Shown piece by piece: positions 1 through 7,970 of a DNA stretch of 15,762 nt; position 1 is the first letter of the stretch; each line of letters begins with the position of its first letter. Below the pieces are notes generated by a model. The model saw nothing but the letters and a program-made list of their open reading frames with translations. It made no database searches and was not told the DNA's origin. The position numbers and the translations under genes were made by a program. The DNA is from Solirubrobacteraceae bacterium (GTDB lineage Bacteria; Actinomycetota; Thermoleophilia; Solirubrobacterales; Solirubrobacteraceae): NCBI GenBank assembly GCA_017882405.1, contig JADGPO010000065.1, positions 1 through 15,762 of the forward strand. Reading direction: 5' to 3'.

Positions 1-249
1 GTCGTCGCGGCCGAGAACACGCCGGAGAATCGCGTCTCCGCCGGCGAGCGTTACGCGGCCGTGTACGAGATCAACCTTTCCCGCTGCATCTTCTGCGGCT
101 ATTGCGAGGTTGCGTGCCCGTTCGACGCGATCACCATGGGCCACGACTACGAGATGTCGGACTACACCCGCTCGGACCTGATCTTCACCAAGGAGATGCT
201 GCTCTCAGAAGCGATCGAGCGCACCCCGCTGAGGCAGGAGGGCGAGTAG
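1..249 (+). CDS. nuoI: NADH-quinone oxidoreductase subunit I, C-terminal part
   Basis: Frame 1 is open from the window edge to TAG at 247-249 and gives 82 residues; the N-terminal half lies outside the window. NuoI is the ferredoxin-like subunit of complex I that carries two [4Fe-4S] clusters (N6a, N6b) and passes electrons toward NuoB and quinone at the base of the peripheral arm. The AENTPENRVSAGERYA stretch is typical of the NuoI core. The motif CIFCGYCEVACP (positions 85-120) is the second CxxCxxCxxxCP cluster-binding signature. The first signature is not in the window. nuoJ follows after 11 nt, and its Shine-Dalgarno sequence overlaps this stop codon. The tail ends LRQEGE, as expected for an intact C-terminus. 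Identification is secure from the cluster motif plus the downstream nuoJKLMN genes. Confidence 0.95.
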   Translation, partial: VVAAENTPENRVSAGERYAAVYEINLSRCIFCGYCEVACPFDAITMGHDYEMSDYTRSDLIFTKEMLLSEAIERTPLRQEGE

Positions 250-255
250 GAGGTG
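248..255 (+). promoter_or_regulatory. Shine-Dalgarno sequence of nuoJ
   Basis: AGGAGGTG lies 5 nt before GTG 261 and overlaps the nuoI stop codon. It is one of the clearest ribosome-binding sites in the window. It decides the nuoJ start, since the reading frame is open further upstream. Confidence 0.8.
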
Positions 256-260
256 GGCAG

Positions 261-941
261 GTGACTCAGGTTCTCTTCTTCCTGGCGGCGATCGGCGCCA
301 TCACCGGCGCGATCGCCGTGGTGATGGTGCGCAACCCGTTCTACAGCGTGCTGGCGCTGGTCGGCCACCTGATCTCGCTGGCGGCGCTGTTCCTGCTGCT
401 GCGGGCAGAGTTCGTGGCCGCGGCGCAGGTGGTCGTCTACGCCGGCGCGGTGATGGTGCTCTACGTATTCGTGGTCGCCTACGTCGGTAACGCCGACGAG
501 CCCCTGCACAGCCCCGGGGGCGCCCTGAAGGTGCTCGGCCCCCTGTTCGGGGTGGCCCTGGCGGTCGAGCTGTGCATCGCGATGCTTGGCTCGACGCTGA
601 AGGGGATCTCCGGCAAGGGCGCGCCGTACGTCCCCGGCTTCGGCACGCCTCGTCAGATCGGACAGCAGTTCTTGACCGCTTACCTGTTCCCGTTCGAGCT
701 CGCCTCGCTGCTGCTGTTGGTGGCGGCGATCGGCGCCGTGGTGCTGGCGCGCCGCCGGCGCGGGCTGCGGGAGGAGGACGAGGCCAACCCCCTGTTCCAG
801 CCATCGCGCTCGCTGTTCACGGGCACGATGGCCGAGGCCGCCGGGCTGCGCGCCGGCGCCGGCACCGGCCCCGAGGCCGACCAGCAGTCAGAGCCGCTCG
901 CCGTGGCCGCCAAGCGCCAACCCGACGAGGGGGGCTGGTAA
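261..941 (+). CDS. nuoJ: NADH-quinone oxidoreductase subunit J
   Basis: NuoJ is a membrane-arm subunit of complex I. Its TM3 is part of the hinge that couples quinone chemistry to proton pumping. The 226-residue product starts at GTG 261, chosen for the strong AGGAGGTG 5 nt upstream. Five hydrophobic segments are visible. The third contains AAQVVVYAGAVMVLYVFV, the expected TM3 signature with its conserved Tyr-Ala-Gly. After the last helix there is a basic stop-transfer stretch (ARRRRGLREED) and then a hydrophilic, Ala/Gly/Glu-rich tail of about 60 residues. This makes the protein longer than E. coli NuoJ (184 aa), and the tail looks disordered. The stop codon TAA overlaps the nuoK ATG by one base, consistent with translational coupling. 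Confidence 0.94.
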   Translation: MTQVLFFLAAIGAITGAIAVVMVRNPFYSVLALVGHLISLAALFLLLRAEFVAAAQVVVYAGAVMVLYVFVVAYVGNADEPLHSPGGALKVLGPLFGVALAVELCIAMLGSTLKGISGKGAPYVPGFGTPRQIGQQFLTAYLFPFELASLLLLVAAIGAVVLARRRRGLREEDEANPLFQPSRSLFTGTMAEAAGLRAGAGTGPEADQQSEPLAVAAKRQPDEGGW

Positions 942-1240
942 TGGCGATCGGCTGGTACCTGGTCGTCTCGGCGATGATCTTCTGCATCGGCGCGCTCGGC
1001 GTGCTGGTGCGGCCCAACCCGCTGGTCATCCTGCTCTGCCTGGAGCTGATGCTCAACGCCGCCAACCTGGCTCTGGTGGCCTTCAGCCGCATGTGGGGCG
1101 GCCAGGACGGCCAGGTGTTCGCGCTGATCGTCCTCGTCGTGGCCGCCTGTGAGGTGACCGTCGGGCTGGGCTTGATCGTGGCCGTCTACCGACGGCAGAT
1201 GGCGGTCAACGTCGACGAGCTCAACGAGCTGCGCGGATGA
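941..1240 (+). CDS. nuoK: NADH-quinone oxidoreductase subunit K
   Basis: NuoK is a small membrane-arm subunit of complex I that helps form the proton channel nearest the quinone site. The 99-residue product matches the usual length of about 100 and has three transmembrane helices. The two membrane glutamates essential in the family are present: Glu35 in the CLELMLNAANL segment and Glu71 in the AACEVTVGLGL segment, equivalent to E. coli Glu36 and Glu72. The Pro-Asn-Pro turn after the first helix is also conserved. The start overlaps the nuoJ stop as TAATG, and the end overlaps the nuoL start as ATGA, so J, K and L are probably translationally coupled. Identification is secure. Confidence 0.96.
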   Translation: MAIGWYLVVSAMIFCIGALGVLVRPNPLVILLCLELMLNAANLALVAFSRMWGGQDGQVFALIVLVVAACEVTVGLGLIVAVYRRQMAVNVDELNELRG

Positions 1241-3249
1241 CAGCGACGACGTTCGGCTGGCTGATCCTGCTGTTCCCGTTGGTGGGCATGACGCTGGTCG
1301 CCGTCGGCCACCGGCGATTGTCGGGAACCGCCGCTGGGTGGATCGCCTCGCTGGCGATCGGGCTGTCCTTCGCCGCGTCGGTGGGGGCTCTCATCTCGCT
1401 GCTGGGCAACTCCGAGAGCCATCGCGAGCTGACCTCGTCGCTGTGGACCTATGCGGACTCCACCGGGCTGGACGCCCAGCTCTCGATCCTCGTCGACCCG
1501 CTGTCGATCTTCATGGCGCTGGTCGTCTCCGGGGTCTCGACCCTGATCCACGTCTACTCGGTCGCCTACATGAAGTCCGATCGCGGCTACGCCCGTTTCT
1601 TCGCGTACCTGAACTACTTCGTGTTCTCGATGCTGCTGCTGGTGCTGGCCGGCAACTTCCTGCTGCTGATCGTCGGCTGGGCGTTCGTGGGCGCCGCCTC
1701 CTATCTGCTGATCTCGTTCTGGTACCGGCGCACGACGGCCACCTCCGCCGGCATCAAGGCGTTCGTGATCAACACGCTGGGCGATGTCGGACTGGTGCTG
1801 GGAACGTTCTTCATCCTCCGCCACACCGGCACGGTGGACTTTCTCAAGACCTTCGCGATCGCGCCCCATGTCTTCCATCACAACAGCACCGATCTCGTCG
1901 CCGGCTGCCTGCTGTTGCTCGTCGGCGCGTTCGCCAAGTCCGCCCAGGTGCCGCTGCACACATGGCTCCCGGACGCCATGGAGGGCCCGACGCCGGTCTC
2001 GGCGCTGATCCACGCCGCCACCATGGTCACCGCCGGCGTCTACCTGATCGCGCGCATGCACCCCCTGTTCGAGATCGCCACGACCGCCGCCGACGTCGGG
2101 GCGATCATCGGCTGCGCGACGATGCTCATCGCGGCCACGATCGCGATCGTCCAGACCGATCTCAAGCGGGTGATCGCGTATTCGACGATGTCCCAGATCG
2201 GCTACATGGTGATGGCCGTATCGGTGGGGGCCTACGCCGCCGGGCTGTTTCACCTCATGACCCACGCCTTCTTCAAGGCGCTGCTCTTCATGTCGGCCGG
2301 CTCGGTCATCTCCGCGATGGGCGGCGAGCAGTCGCTCGACAGGATGAGGGGCTTTCGCAAGGCGATGCCGTTCACGTTCGTGTGCTTCGTCGTCGGCGGC
2401 CTGGCGCTCTCCGGAGTGCCGCCGTTCTCCGGCTGGCTGTCGAAGGACGACATCATCGCCTACCTCGACTATCGCGGTGGGGGCTTTGAGATCCTCGGCA
2501 TCCTCGGCTACGTCGGGGCGTTCATGACCGGGATCTACACGTTCCGGATGATCTTCCGCACGTTCTTCGGGGACCCCTGTCCCGAGGCGCTCGAGCTCGA
2601 GCAGGGCCACCTGCACCATCCGGACAGCGGCTTCAACCCCGGGACGGGCGAACTGGAGGACATCGATGTCGGCTTCCCCGGCCCCGAGCACCACATCGCC
2701 GAGCGCGACTGGGCGATGAAGGTCCCGATGGGCGTGCTCGCGGCGCTGGCCGTCATCGGCGGCGTCCTGCAGATCCCCGGCATCGACGCGGGGGTCAACC
2801 GGTTTCTGGCGCCGACGTTCGCCACCTCGCGCCTGGCTCATCTCGATCCCTCCACCGGCACGGCGTGGATCGGACTGATCATCGGCGCGATCATCGGCCT
2901 GGCGGGGATTACGATCGCCTACCGCATCTGGGTCGTCAAGCCGGCCATCGCCGTCTCGCTGCGCGAGCGCCTCCCCGCGCTGCACACCTTCCTCTATCGC
3001 AAGTGGTACTTCGACGAGCTGATCGACTTCGCGGTGGTGCGCCCGGCTCAGTGGGTAGGGCGCTTCACCGAGTCGGTCCTGGAGGGCACCGTGATCAGCG
3101 GCGGCATCACCGGCTCGTCCACCGGGATCGTGCGGGCTGCCTCGGCGGCCGTTCGGCGCGCCCAGACCGGCTTCGTGCGCTACTACGTGGCCCTGATGAT
3201 CGTGGGCATCGGGTGCGTGGCCCTGTACTTCCTGATCGAGGCGACCTGA
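1237..3249 (+). CDS. nuoL: NADH-quinone oxidoreductase subunit L
   Basis: NuoL is the distal antiporter-like subunit of complex I, with a proton channel and the long lateral amphipathic helix that runs along the membrane arm. The product is 670 residues, a normal length. Family features seen: LVDPLSIFM near residue 85; the TM7 lysine Lys234 in AFAKSAQVPLHTWLPDAMEG; PTPVSALIHAATMVTAGVYL with His259; and PPFSGWLSKDD with Lys403. The lysines correspond to E. coli Lys229 and Lys399. Oddly, the TM5 glutamate (E. coli Glu144, normally GWE.VG..SYLLI) is Ala149 here: the motif reads VGWAFVGAASYLLISF. A His/Glu-rich polar loop lies around residues 450-490, before the C-terminal helices. It overlaps nuoK by ATGA and is followed after 16 nt by nuoM. 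Function is clear; whether its channel is fully competent is open. Confidence 0.95.
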   Translation: MTATTFGWLILLFPLVGMTLVAVGHRRLSGTAAGWIASLAIGLSFAASVGALISLLGNSESHRELTSSLWTYADSTGLDAQLSILVDPLSIFMALVVSGVSTLIHVYSVAYMKSDRGYARFFAYLNYFVFSMLLLVLAGNFLLLIVGWAFVGAASYLLISFWYRRTTATSAGIKAFVINTLGDVGLVLGTFFILRHTGTVDFLKTFAIAPHVFHHNSTDLVAGCLLLLVGAFAKSAQVPLHTWLPDAMEGPTPVSALIHAATMVTAGVYLIARMHPLFEIATTAADVGAIIGCATMLIAATIAIVQTDLKRVIAYSTMSQIGYMVMAVSVGAYAAGLFHLMTHAFFKALLFMSAGSVISAMGGEQSLDRMRGFRKAMPFTFVCFVVGGLALSGVPPFSGWLSKDDIIAYLDYRGGGFEILGILGYVGAFMTGIYTFRMIFRTFFGDPCPEALELEQGHLHHPDSGFNPGTGELEDIDVGFPGPEHHIAERDWAMKVPMGVLAALAVIGGVLQIPGIDAGVNRFLAPTFATSRLAHLDPSTGTAWIGLIIGAIIGLAGITIAYRIWVVKPAIAVSLRERLPALHTFLYRKWYFDELIDFAVVRPAQWVGRFTESVLEGTVISGGITGSSTGIVRAASAAVRRAQTGFVRYYVALMIVGIGCVALYFLIEAT

Positions 3250-3265
3250 TGGTGCCCCGATACTC

Positions 3266-4765
3266 ATGACGCTCACGATCCTCATCTGGCTGCCGCTGGC
3301 GATCGCGCTGGTGGCCTCGCAGCTGCCCGCGCGGCTGGCCGGTCGCATCGCCGTGCTCAACAGCATCGTCACGCTGGGGGTCGCGGTGTCGTTCCTGGCG
3401 CGCTTCAAGGTGGGCCACTCCGGTCTGCAGTTCGTCACCGACAAGGCGTGGATCTCCGCGCTCGGGATCCACTACAAGCTCGGGCTCGACGGGCTCAACG
3501 TCGCGCTCGTGGTGACCACCTGCATCGTCTTCTGCGCCGCGATGTTGTGGTGCCTCGGGCGCGAATGGGATCGTCCGCGCAACTTCTATTTCCTGTTCGC
3601 GCTGGCCCAGAGCGGCGTGCTGGGCGCGTTCTGCGCCCAGGATCTGGCGTTGTTCGTGGCCTTCTTCGACCTGATGCTGATCCCGTTCTTCTTCCTGTCG
3701 GGAATCTGGGGCGGCGAGGACCGGGTGCGCGCCACCACCAAGCTGGTGATCTACACCCTGGCCGGCTCGTTCTTCATGCTGGTGGGGGCGGTCGCCACCG
3801 GCGTGCTGGCCTCCAGCCAGCACGGCACCGCGCTCACCTTCGTGCTCAGCTCTCTGCAGGCACTGCCCCTCTCGCACAGCTCGCAGATCTGGATCTTCCT
3901 GTGCTTCGCGGTCGCGTTTCTGGTCAAGATGCCGCTCGTCCCGTTCCACGGCTGGCTGCCCGACGGCTACAAGGCGATGCCGATCCCGGCGGTGGCGGTG
4001 TTCTCGGCGATCCTGTCGAAGGTCGCCGCCTACGGCTTCCTGCGGATCGTGCTGCCGCTGTTCCCCTACGCGGCGGTGCACTTCCAGGTGATCATGCTGC
4101 TGATCGCGCTGGTCTCGATTCTGTGGGGCACGGTGGTGGCGTTCACCACGCCGGACGCGCGCCTGGTGGTCGCCTACTCGAGCGTTGCCCAGCTGGGCTT
4201 CATCACCCTGGGTATCTTCTCGCTGCACCCCGACGGCGGTCAGGGCGCGCTGCTGCAGATGGTCAACCACGCGCTGGTGACCGCGCCGTTGTTCTTCTTG
4301 GTCGCCGCATGGGCCGCGCGGGCCGGCGGTTCGGAGAAGCTGACCGACATGGGCGGGATCGCGTTCCGCGCTCCGATCTTGGCCACGCTGGCGCTGATCA
4401 TCACCCTGGCCACCCTGGCGATCCCGGGCTCGGCGAACTTCGTCGGCGAGTTCTTGATCCTGTTCGGGGTCTTCAACGCCAAGCTGCCGATCGCCATGAT
4501 CGCCGCGCTCGGCGTCGTCGGTGCGGCGGTGTACGCGCTGCGGCTGTACATCCGCGCGATGCACAACCGCGTCGGTCCGAAGGTCACCTCGTTCGAGATC
4601 ACCGTGCGTGAGGCGATCCCCGTCGCGGGGATGGTGATCGTGATCCTGGTGCTGGCGTTCTATCCGCAATTCGGGCTGCGCCGCTCGGCGCCGACGCTGC
4701 GGTCTTCGCTGGCCGCCGCGCAGCTGCAGGGCGCAACCCCGCGACGGGTGGCGCAGGCGCCATGA
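3266..4765 (+). CDS. nuoM: NADH-quinone oxidoreductase subunit M
   Basis: NuoM is the middle antiporter-like proton-pumping subunit of complex I. The 499-residue product has about 14 hydrophobic helices. The TM7 lysine is Lys221 in FLVKMPLVPFHGWLPD, a second channel lysine is Lys252 in AILSKVAAYGFLR, and a late glutamate is Glu395 in NFVGEFLILFG, matching E. coli Lys234, Lys265 and Glu407. Two motifs depart from the usual form. The TM5 glutamate (E. coli Glu144) appears as Asp136 in FFDLMLIP. The common HTWLPDAHxEAPT stretch reads HGWLPDGYKAMPI. No convincing Shine-Dalgarno precedes ATG 3266, but no other start lies in frame upstream near the nuoL stop. It ends in an ATGA overlap with nuoN. 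It could only be confused with another antiporter-like subunit, and operon position supports NuoM. Confidence 0.93.
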   Translation: MTLTILIWLPLAIALVASQLPARLAGRIAVLNSIVTLGVAVSFLARFKVGHSGLQFVTDKAWISALGIHYKLGLDGLNVALVVTTCIVFCAAMLWCLGREWDRPRNFYFLFALAQSGVLGAFCAQDLALFVAFFDLMLIPFFFLSGIWGGEDRVRATTKLVIYTLAGSFFMLVGAVATGVLASSQHGTALTFVLSSLQALPLSHSSQIWIFLCFAVAFLVKMPLVPFHGWLPDGYKAMPIPAVAVFSAILSKVAAYGFLRIVLPLFPYAAVHFQVIMLLIALVSILWGTVVAFTTPDARLVVAYSSVAQLGFITLGIFSLHPDGGQGALLQMVNHALVTAPLFFLVAAWAARAGGSEKLTDMGGIAFRAPILATLALIITLATLAIPGSANFVGEFLILFGVFNAKLPIAMIAALGVVGAAVYALRLYIRAMHNRVGPKVTSFEITVREAIPVAGMVIVILVLAFYPQFGLRRSAPTLRSSLAAAQLQGATPRRVAQAP

Positions 4766-6390
4766 CCACGCTCCTCACCATGGCCGCCGCCGCCCACCTT
4801 CACGGCCCCCACATCGACTGGGCCTCGTTCATGCCGTTTCTCGTCATCGGCGGCGGCGCGGTGATCGTGCTGCTGGTCGGCCTGCTGGGGGGCAGCGGTC
4901 AAGCCGCCACCCGCGCGCGCATCGTCCCGCTCGTCACGCTGGTCGCGCTGGCGGCGTTCATCGCGATCGTCGTCACCCGCTTTCACCACCCGGCTTCGAT
5001 CATCGCCGGGGCGCTGGCCGTCGATGACCTGGCATTGGTCCTGGACATGATCTTCGCCGTATCGGCGATCGCCTGTGTGCTTCTGTCGCTGCGCGCCCGC
5101 GCCCCCGAGACCGCCGGCCACGGCGAGTACTACTCGCTGCTCCTGTTCAGCGTGCTCGGCATGACGGTGCTGGTCTCGGCGCAGAACCTGGTCACCTTGT
5201 TCATCGGCTTCGAGTTGCTCTCGATCCCGCTGTACGTGCTGTGCGCGTCCGAGTACCGGCGGGAGGGGTCGCTGGAGGCGGGTCTGAAGTATCTGGTGAT
5301 CGGCTCGGTCGGCTCGGCCACGCTGGTCTACGGGCTGGCGCTCGTCTACGGCTCCACCGGCTCCACCGAGTTCTCCACGATCGCCTCGCAGATCTCCTCC
5401 GGCGGCCTGGCCGGCGGCCTGCTGGGCGACCCGATGCTGCTCACCGGGTTGGCGCTGGTGCTGGTCGGGTTCGCCTTCAAGGCCTCGGTGGCGCCGTTTC
5501 ACCAGTGGACGCCGGACGTCTACGAGGGCGCGCCCACGCCCGTCACGGCGTTCATGGCGACTGCCACCAAGGCGGCCGCGCTGGGCGTCCTGCTGCGCTT
5601 CTTCGACGTGGCCGCGATCGACCTTCAGAACACCTGGGCCCCGGCGATGGCCACGATCGCCGCGATCACGATGATCGTCGGCAACGTCGGCGCCCTCGGG
5701 CAGTCGTCGCTCAAGCGGATGCTGGGCTACTCGAGCGTCGCCCAGGCCGGCTACATGCTGAGCGGCGTGGTCGTCGGCACCCGGCTGGGCGTCGACGCGA
5801 CCGTGCTCTACCTGGCCGTGTACCTGATGATGAACATCGCGGCGTTCGCCGCGATCGTCGGCGTCCAGGACGAGCGCTCCGACGGCGACTCGGTCTCAGG
5901 CATGGCCGGCCTGGGCGCCCGCAGCCCGTGGCTGGCGTGGCCGATGACGATCGCGATGCTGTCGCTCGCCGGAATACCCGGCACGGTCGGCTTCATCGGC
6001 AAGTTCCAGCTGATCCACGCGCTCGTCAACGGCGACTACACGTGGCTGGCAATCGTGCTCGTGCTCGGCTCGATGATCTCGCTCGGCTATTACCTGCGGG
6101 TGGTCGCGTCGATCTGGATGCGGCCGGCCACCCCCAGTCCCGGTCCTGGCTATACGGCCGTGAGCGGGCGCCCCGCCCTAGCGCCGATCGCCGGGGGGTC
6201 GCCCGAGGCCGATGCCCTGGGCTCCGATGGTTCCGCCACGACCGCGCCCACCTCTCTCTCCTCGCGGTTTCCCGAGGTGACGCTGGTGGCGGTGGTGTTC
6301 GGCGCGGCCTGCGTCGTCTTCGGGGTCTTTCCCTCGCCGCTGTTCGACCTGGCCGCCCACGCCGGCCGGGCCATCGGCGGGATCTTCTAG
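4762..6390 (+). CDS. nuoN: NADH-quinone oxidoreductase subunit N
   Basis: NuoN is the antiporter-like proton-pumping subunit closest to the hinge of complex I and is the last gene of the cluster. The product is 542 residues with about 14 transmembrane helices. The key channel residues are intact: Glu151 in LFIGFELLSIPLYVL (TM5), Lys240 in GFAFKASVAPFHQWTPDVYEG (TM7) and Lys270 in MATATKAAALGVLLRF. A glycine, proline, serine and threonine-rich hydrophilic linker (about residues 452-505, near 6120-6280) separates the last helix from the rest and looks like a disordered insertion. The start is the ATGA overlap with nuoM and the stop is TAG at 6388-6390. The next gene, a diguanylate cyclase, is 99 nt away and probably not part of complex I expression. 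Confidence 0.95.
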   Translation: MTTLLTMAAAAHLHGPHIDWASFMPFLVIGGGAVIVLLVGLLGGSGQAATRARIVPLVTLVALAAFIAIVVTRFHHPASIIAGALAVDDLALVLDMIFAVSAIACVLLSLRARAPETAGHGEYYSLLLFSVLGMTVLVSAQNLVTLFIGFELLSIPLYVLCASEYRREGSLEAGLKYLVIGSVGSATLVYGLALVYGSTGSTEFSTIASQISSGGLAGGLLGDPMLLTGLALVLVGFAFKASVAPFHQWTPDVYEGAPTPVTAFMATATKAAALGVLLRFFDVAAIDLQNTWAPAMATIAAITMIVGNVGALGQSSLKRMLGYSSVAQAGYMLSGVVVGTRLGVDATVLYLAVYLMMNIAAFAAIVGVQDERSDGDSVSGMAGLGARSPWLAWPMTIAMLSLAGIPGTVGFIGKFQLIHALVNGDYTWLAIVLVLGSMISLGYYLRVVASIWMRPATPSPGPGYTAVSGRPALAPIAGGSPEADALGSDGSATTAPTSLSSRFPEVTLVAVVFGAACVVFGVFPSPLFDLAAHAGRAIGGIF

Positions 6391-6489
6391 GTCTAGGGCC
6401 GGCGCGCCCTTCGATCTCGGCGCTACTCTCAGGCGTCGTTCCGGGTTTCTACACCCGTCCCGGATCACTGAGTAAGGCTGGGGGCACAC
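6391..6489 (+). promoter_or_regulatory. nuoN-cyclase intergenic region: possible promoter and structured leader
   Basis: This 99-nt gap holds a -10-like TACTCT at 6424-6429. It is followed by nested pairing: CTCAG (6428-6432) with CTGAG (6468-6472), enclosing TCCGGG (6440-6445) with CCCGGA (6459-6464). An alternative inner hairpin pairs CGGGT (6442-6446) with ACCCG (6453-6457). A G-rich stretch at 6479-6484 may act as ribosome-binding site for TTG 6490. There is no T-run, so a classic intrinsic terminator after nuoN is not evident. It does not match the GEMM (c-di-GMP) or glycine riboswitch consensus as I know them. Promoter and fold are inferences. Confidence 0.35.
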
Positions 6490-7884
6490 TTGAGCAGCGA
6501 GCAGTATCCACGAGAGACGACCACCCAGCGGTTGCGCGAGGTCCTCGACGCCGCTGCCGCTGGTCTCATCCTGATCGACGCCGCCGGCCGGATCGAGCTG
6601 ATCAACCGGGCGGCCATGGTCCAGGCCACCCACCGCGAAGCCGTCGAGGGCATGACCATCCTGTCGGGAGAGTGGACGGCGATCGACGTCGACGGCAACC
6701 CCATCGCCAACGAACACCTCCCCGCCGAGGTCACCAGGCGCACCGGCCGGCCGTTGGACGATGTCGAGATCGGGTTCTCTGTGGGCGGCGGCGAGGCGGT
6801 CTGGATCTCGATCAGCACCAGACCCCTGGACGTCGCCGCCGGGCTGCCGTGCGCGGTCGTCGTGTCCTCCCGGGACGTCACCGCCCGGCGTGAGATGCGC
6901 AAGGCCGTCCAGGCCCGCCAGCGCAGCCTGGCCGAGGCCGAGCGGCGGTCTTGCAGCATCTTCTCGATGGCGCCGATCGGGATGGCGATCGTGCGCAACG
7001 GCTACGTCGTGCAGGCCAATCAGGCCTGGGCCGAGATCATGGGCCGCTCCCCCGAAGAGCTCGCGGGCAAGAAGGTGGACGACTTCACCTACCCGGGCGA
7101 TCCGGCCACGACCGAGGCCGCGAGCTTCCTCGGCGAGGGCGGACCGACGGCCTACCGCGTCGAGACGCGCTATGTGCATGCGGACGGACATCCGGTCTGG
7201 GTCCAGCTCGACCTCTCGGCGGTGCGCGACGGCGACGGCGCGATTCAGTACGTGATCGTTCAGGTCCAGGACATCGCCGACCGCCGGCGCCATCAGCAGC
7301 AGCTCGAGCACATCGCCAACCACGACGTCTTGACCGGGCTGCTCAACCGCCGTGGCTTTCAGCACGCGCTCGAGGACCACGTGCGCCACGCGGGCCGCTA
7401 CGGAGCCGACGGCGCGATGCTGATGCTCGACCTGGACCACTTCAAGTACGTCAACGACACGCTGGGGCACAAGGTGGGAGACGAGTTGATCGTCAAGGCG
7501 GCTGAGCTTCTGGCAGGGCGCCTGCGCGAGTCCGACATCGTCGCCCGGATCGGCGGCGACGAGTTCGCGATCCTCCTGCCCCACGGCGACCGCGAGGCCA
7601 CCACCACGCTGGCGGTGGCGCTGCTCACGGCCCTGCGGGAGTGGCGGCTCAAGATGGATCCCGAGCACGGCATGGCGGCGCGCGGCCTGACAGCGTCGAT
7701 CGGGATCGCCATGAGCGTCCCCGGCGCGACCGCCGATGACCTCGTCGTCAACGCCGACCTGGCGATGTACGACGCCAAGGAGGGCGGCCGCGATCGCTGG
7801 GCCCTCTACACGGCCGGCGATGGCGGAGAGGAGCCGCGGATGAAGGCGCGCCTGTCGCTGCTGGGGCGTCTGCGCGGGCGGTGA
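6490..7884 (+). CDS. PAS-PAS-GGDEF diguanylate cyclase
   Basis: This is probably a cytoplasmic diguanylate cyclase making cyclic di-GMP from two GTP in response to a signal sensed by its PAS domains. The 464-residue product has no transmembrane segment. PAS 1 covers about residues 14-130 (VLDAAAAGLILIDAAGRIELIN). A charged helical linker covers 131-153 (REMRKAVQARQRSLAEAE). PAS 2 covers about 154-265 (IFSMAPIGMAIVRNGYVVQAN) and ends in the usual DIADRRRHQQQLEHIANHD signalling helix. The GGDEF domain runs from about 275 to 440 (HDVLTGLLNRRGF, then LDLDHFKYVND). The active-site loop is intact at Gly355-Gly356-Asp357-Glu358-Phe359. An RxxD inhibitory site (Arg346-Glu-Ser-Asp349) sits exactly five residues before it, so product inhibition is expected. 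No EAL or HD-GYP domain follows. The start TTG 6490 is the best available, since the first ATG lies inside PAS 1. The gene converges on the monooxygenase gene. Confidence 0.9.
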   Translation: MSSEQYPRETTTQRLREVLDAAAAGLILIDAAGRIELINRAAMVQATHREAVEGMTILSGEWTAIDVDGNPIANEHLPAEVTRRTGRPLDDVEIGFSVGGGEAVWISISTRPLDVAAGLPCAVVVSSRDVTARREMRKAVQARQRSLAEAERRSCSIFSMAPIGMAIVRNGYVVQANQAWAEIMGRSPEELAGKKVDDFTYPGDPATTEAASFLGEGGPTAYRVETRYVHADGHPVWVQLDLSAVRDGDGAIQYVIVQVQDIADRRRHQQQLEHIANHDVLTGLLNRRGFQHALEDHVRHAGRYGADGAMLMLDLDHFKYVNDTLGHKVGDELIVKAAELLAGRLRESDIVARIGGDEFAILLPHGDREATTTLAVALLTALREWRLKMDPEHGMAARGLTASIGIAMSVPGATADDLVVNADLAMYDAKEGGRDRWALYTAGDGGEEPRMKARLSLLGRLRGR

Positions 7885-7970
7885 TCACCTCGGTCGCCCG
7901 GCTCCGCTGGAGGACGTCCTGCGCCGCGGCAGACCCAGCTAGACCGCGAGCCGAGGCGCTCCCGGACAGT

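Noticed and set aside
1186..3444. Long open frame on the - strand opposite nuoL (and similar ones opposite nuoM and nuoN)
   Set aside because: These translate to Arg/Asp/Gln/His-rich sequence with no motifs. They arise from high-GC codon bias opposite real membrane-protein genes.
6426..6433. CTCTCAGG, reminiscent of the glycine riboswitch core
   Set aside because: The remaining conserved glycine-aptamer elements are absent around it, and the downstream gene is a diguanylate cyclase.
6391..6489. Possible GEMM c-di-GMP riboswitch before the cyclase gene
   Set aside because: The tetraloop-receptor and conserved core sequences of GEMM are not present. Only generic GC stems are seen.
7885..7970. 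Possible terminator between the convergent cyclase and monooxygenase genes
   Set aside because: Only a weak CTCC-GCT-GGAG hairpin (7902-7912) and a GCCGCGGC palindrome are visible, with no T-run. This is not enough to call.
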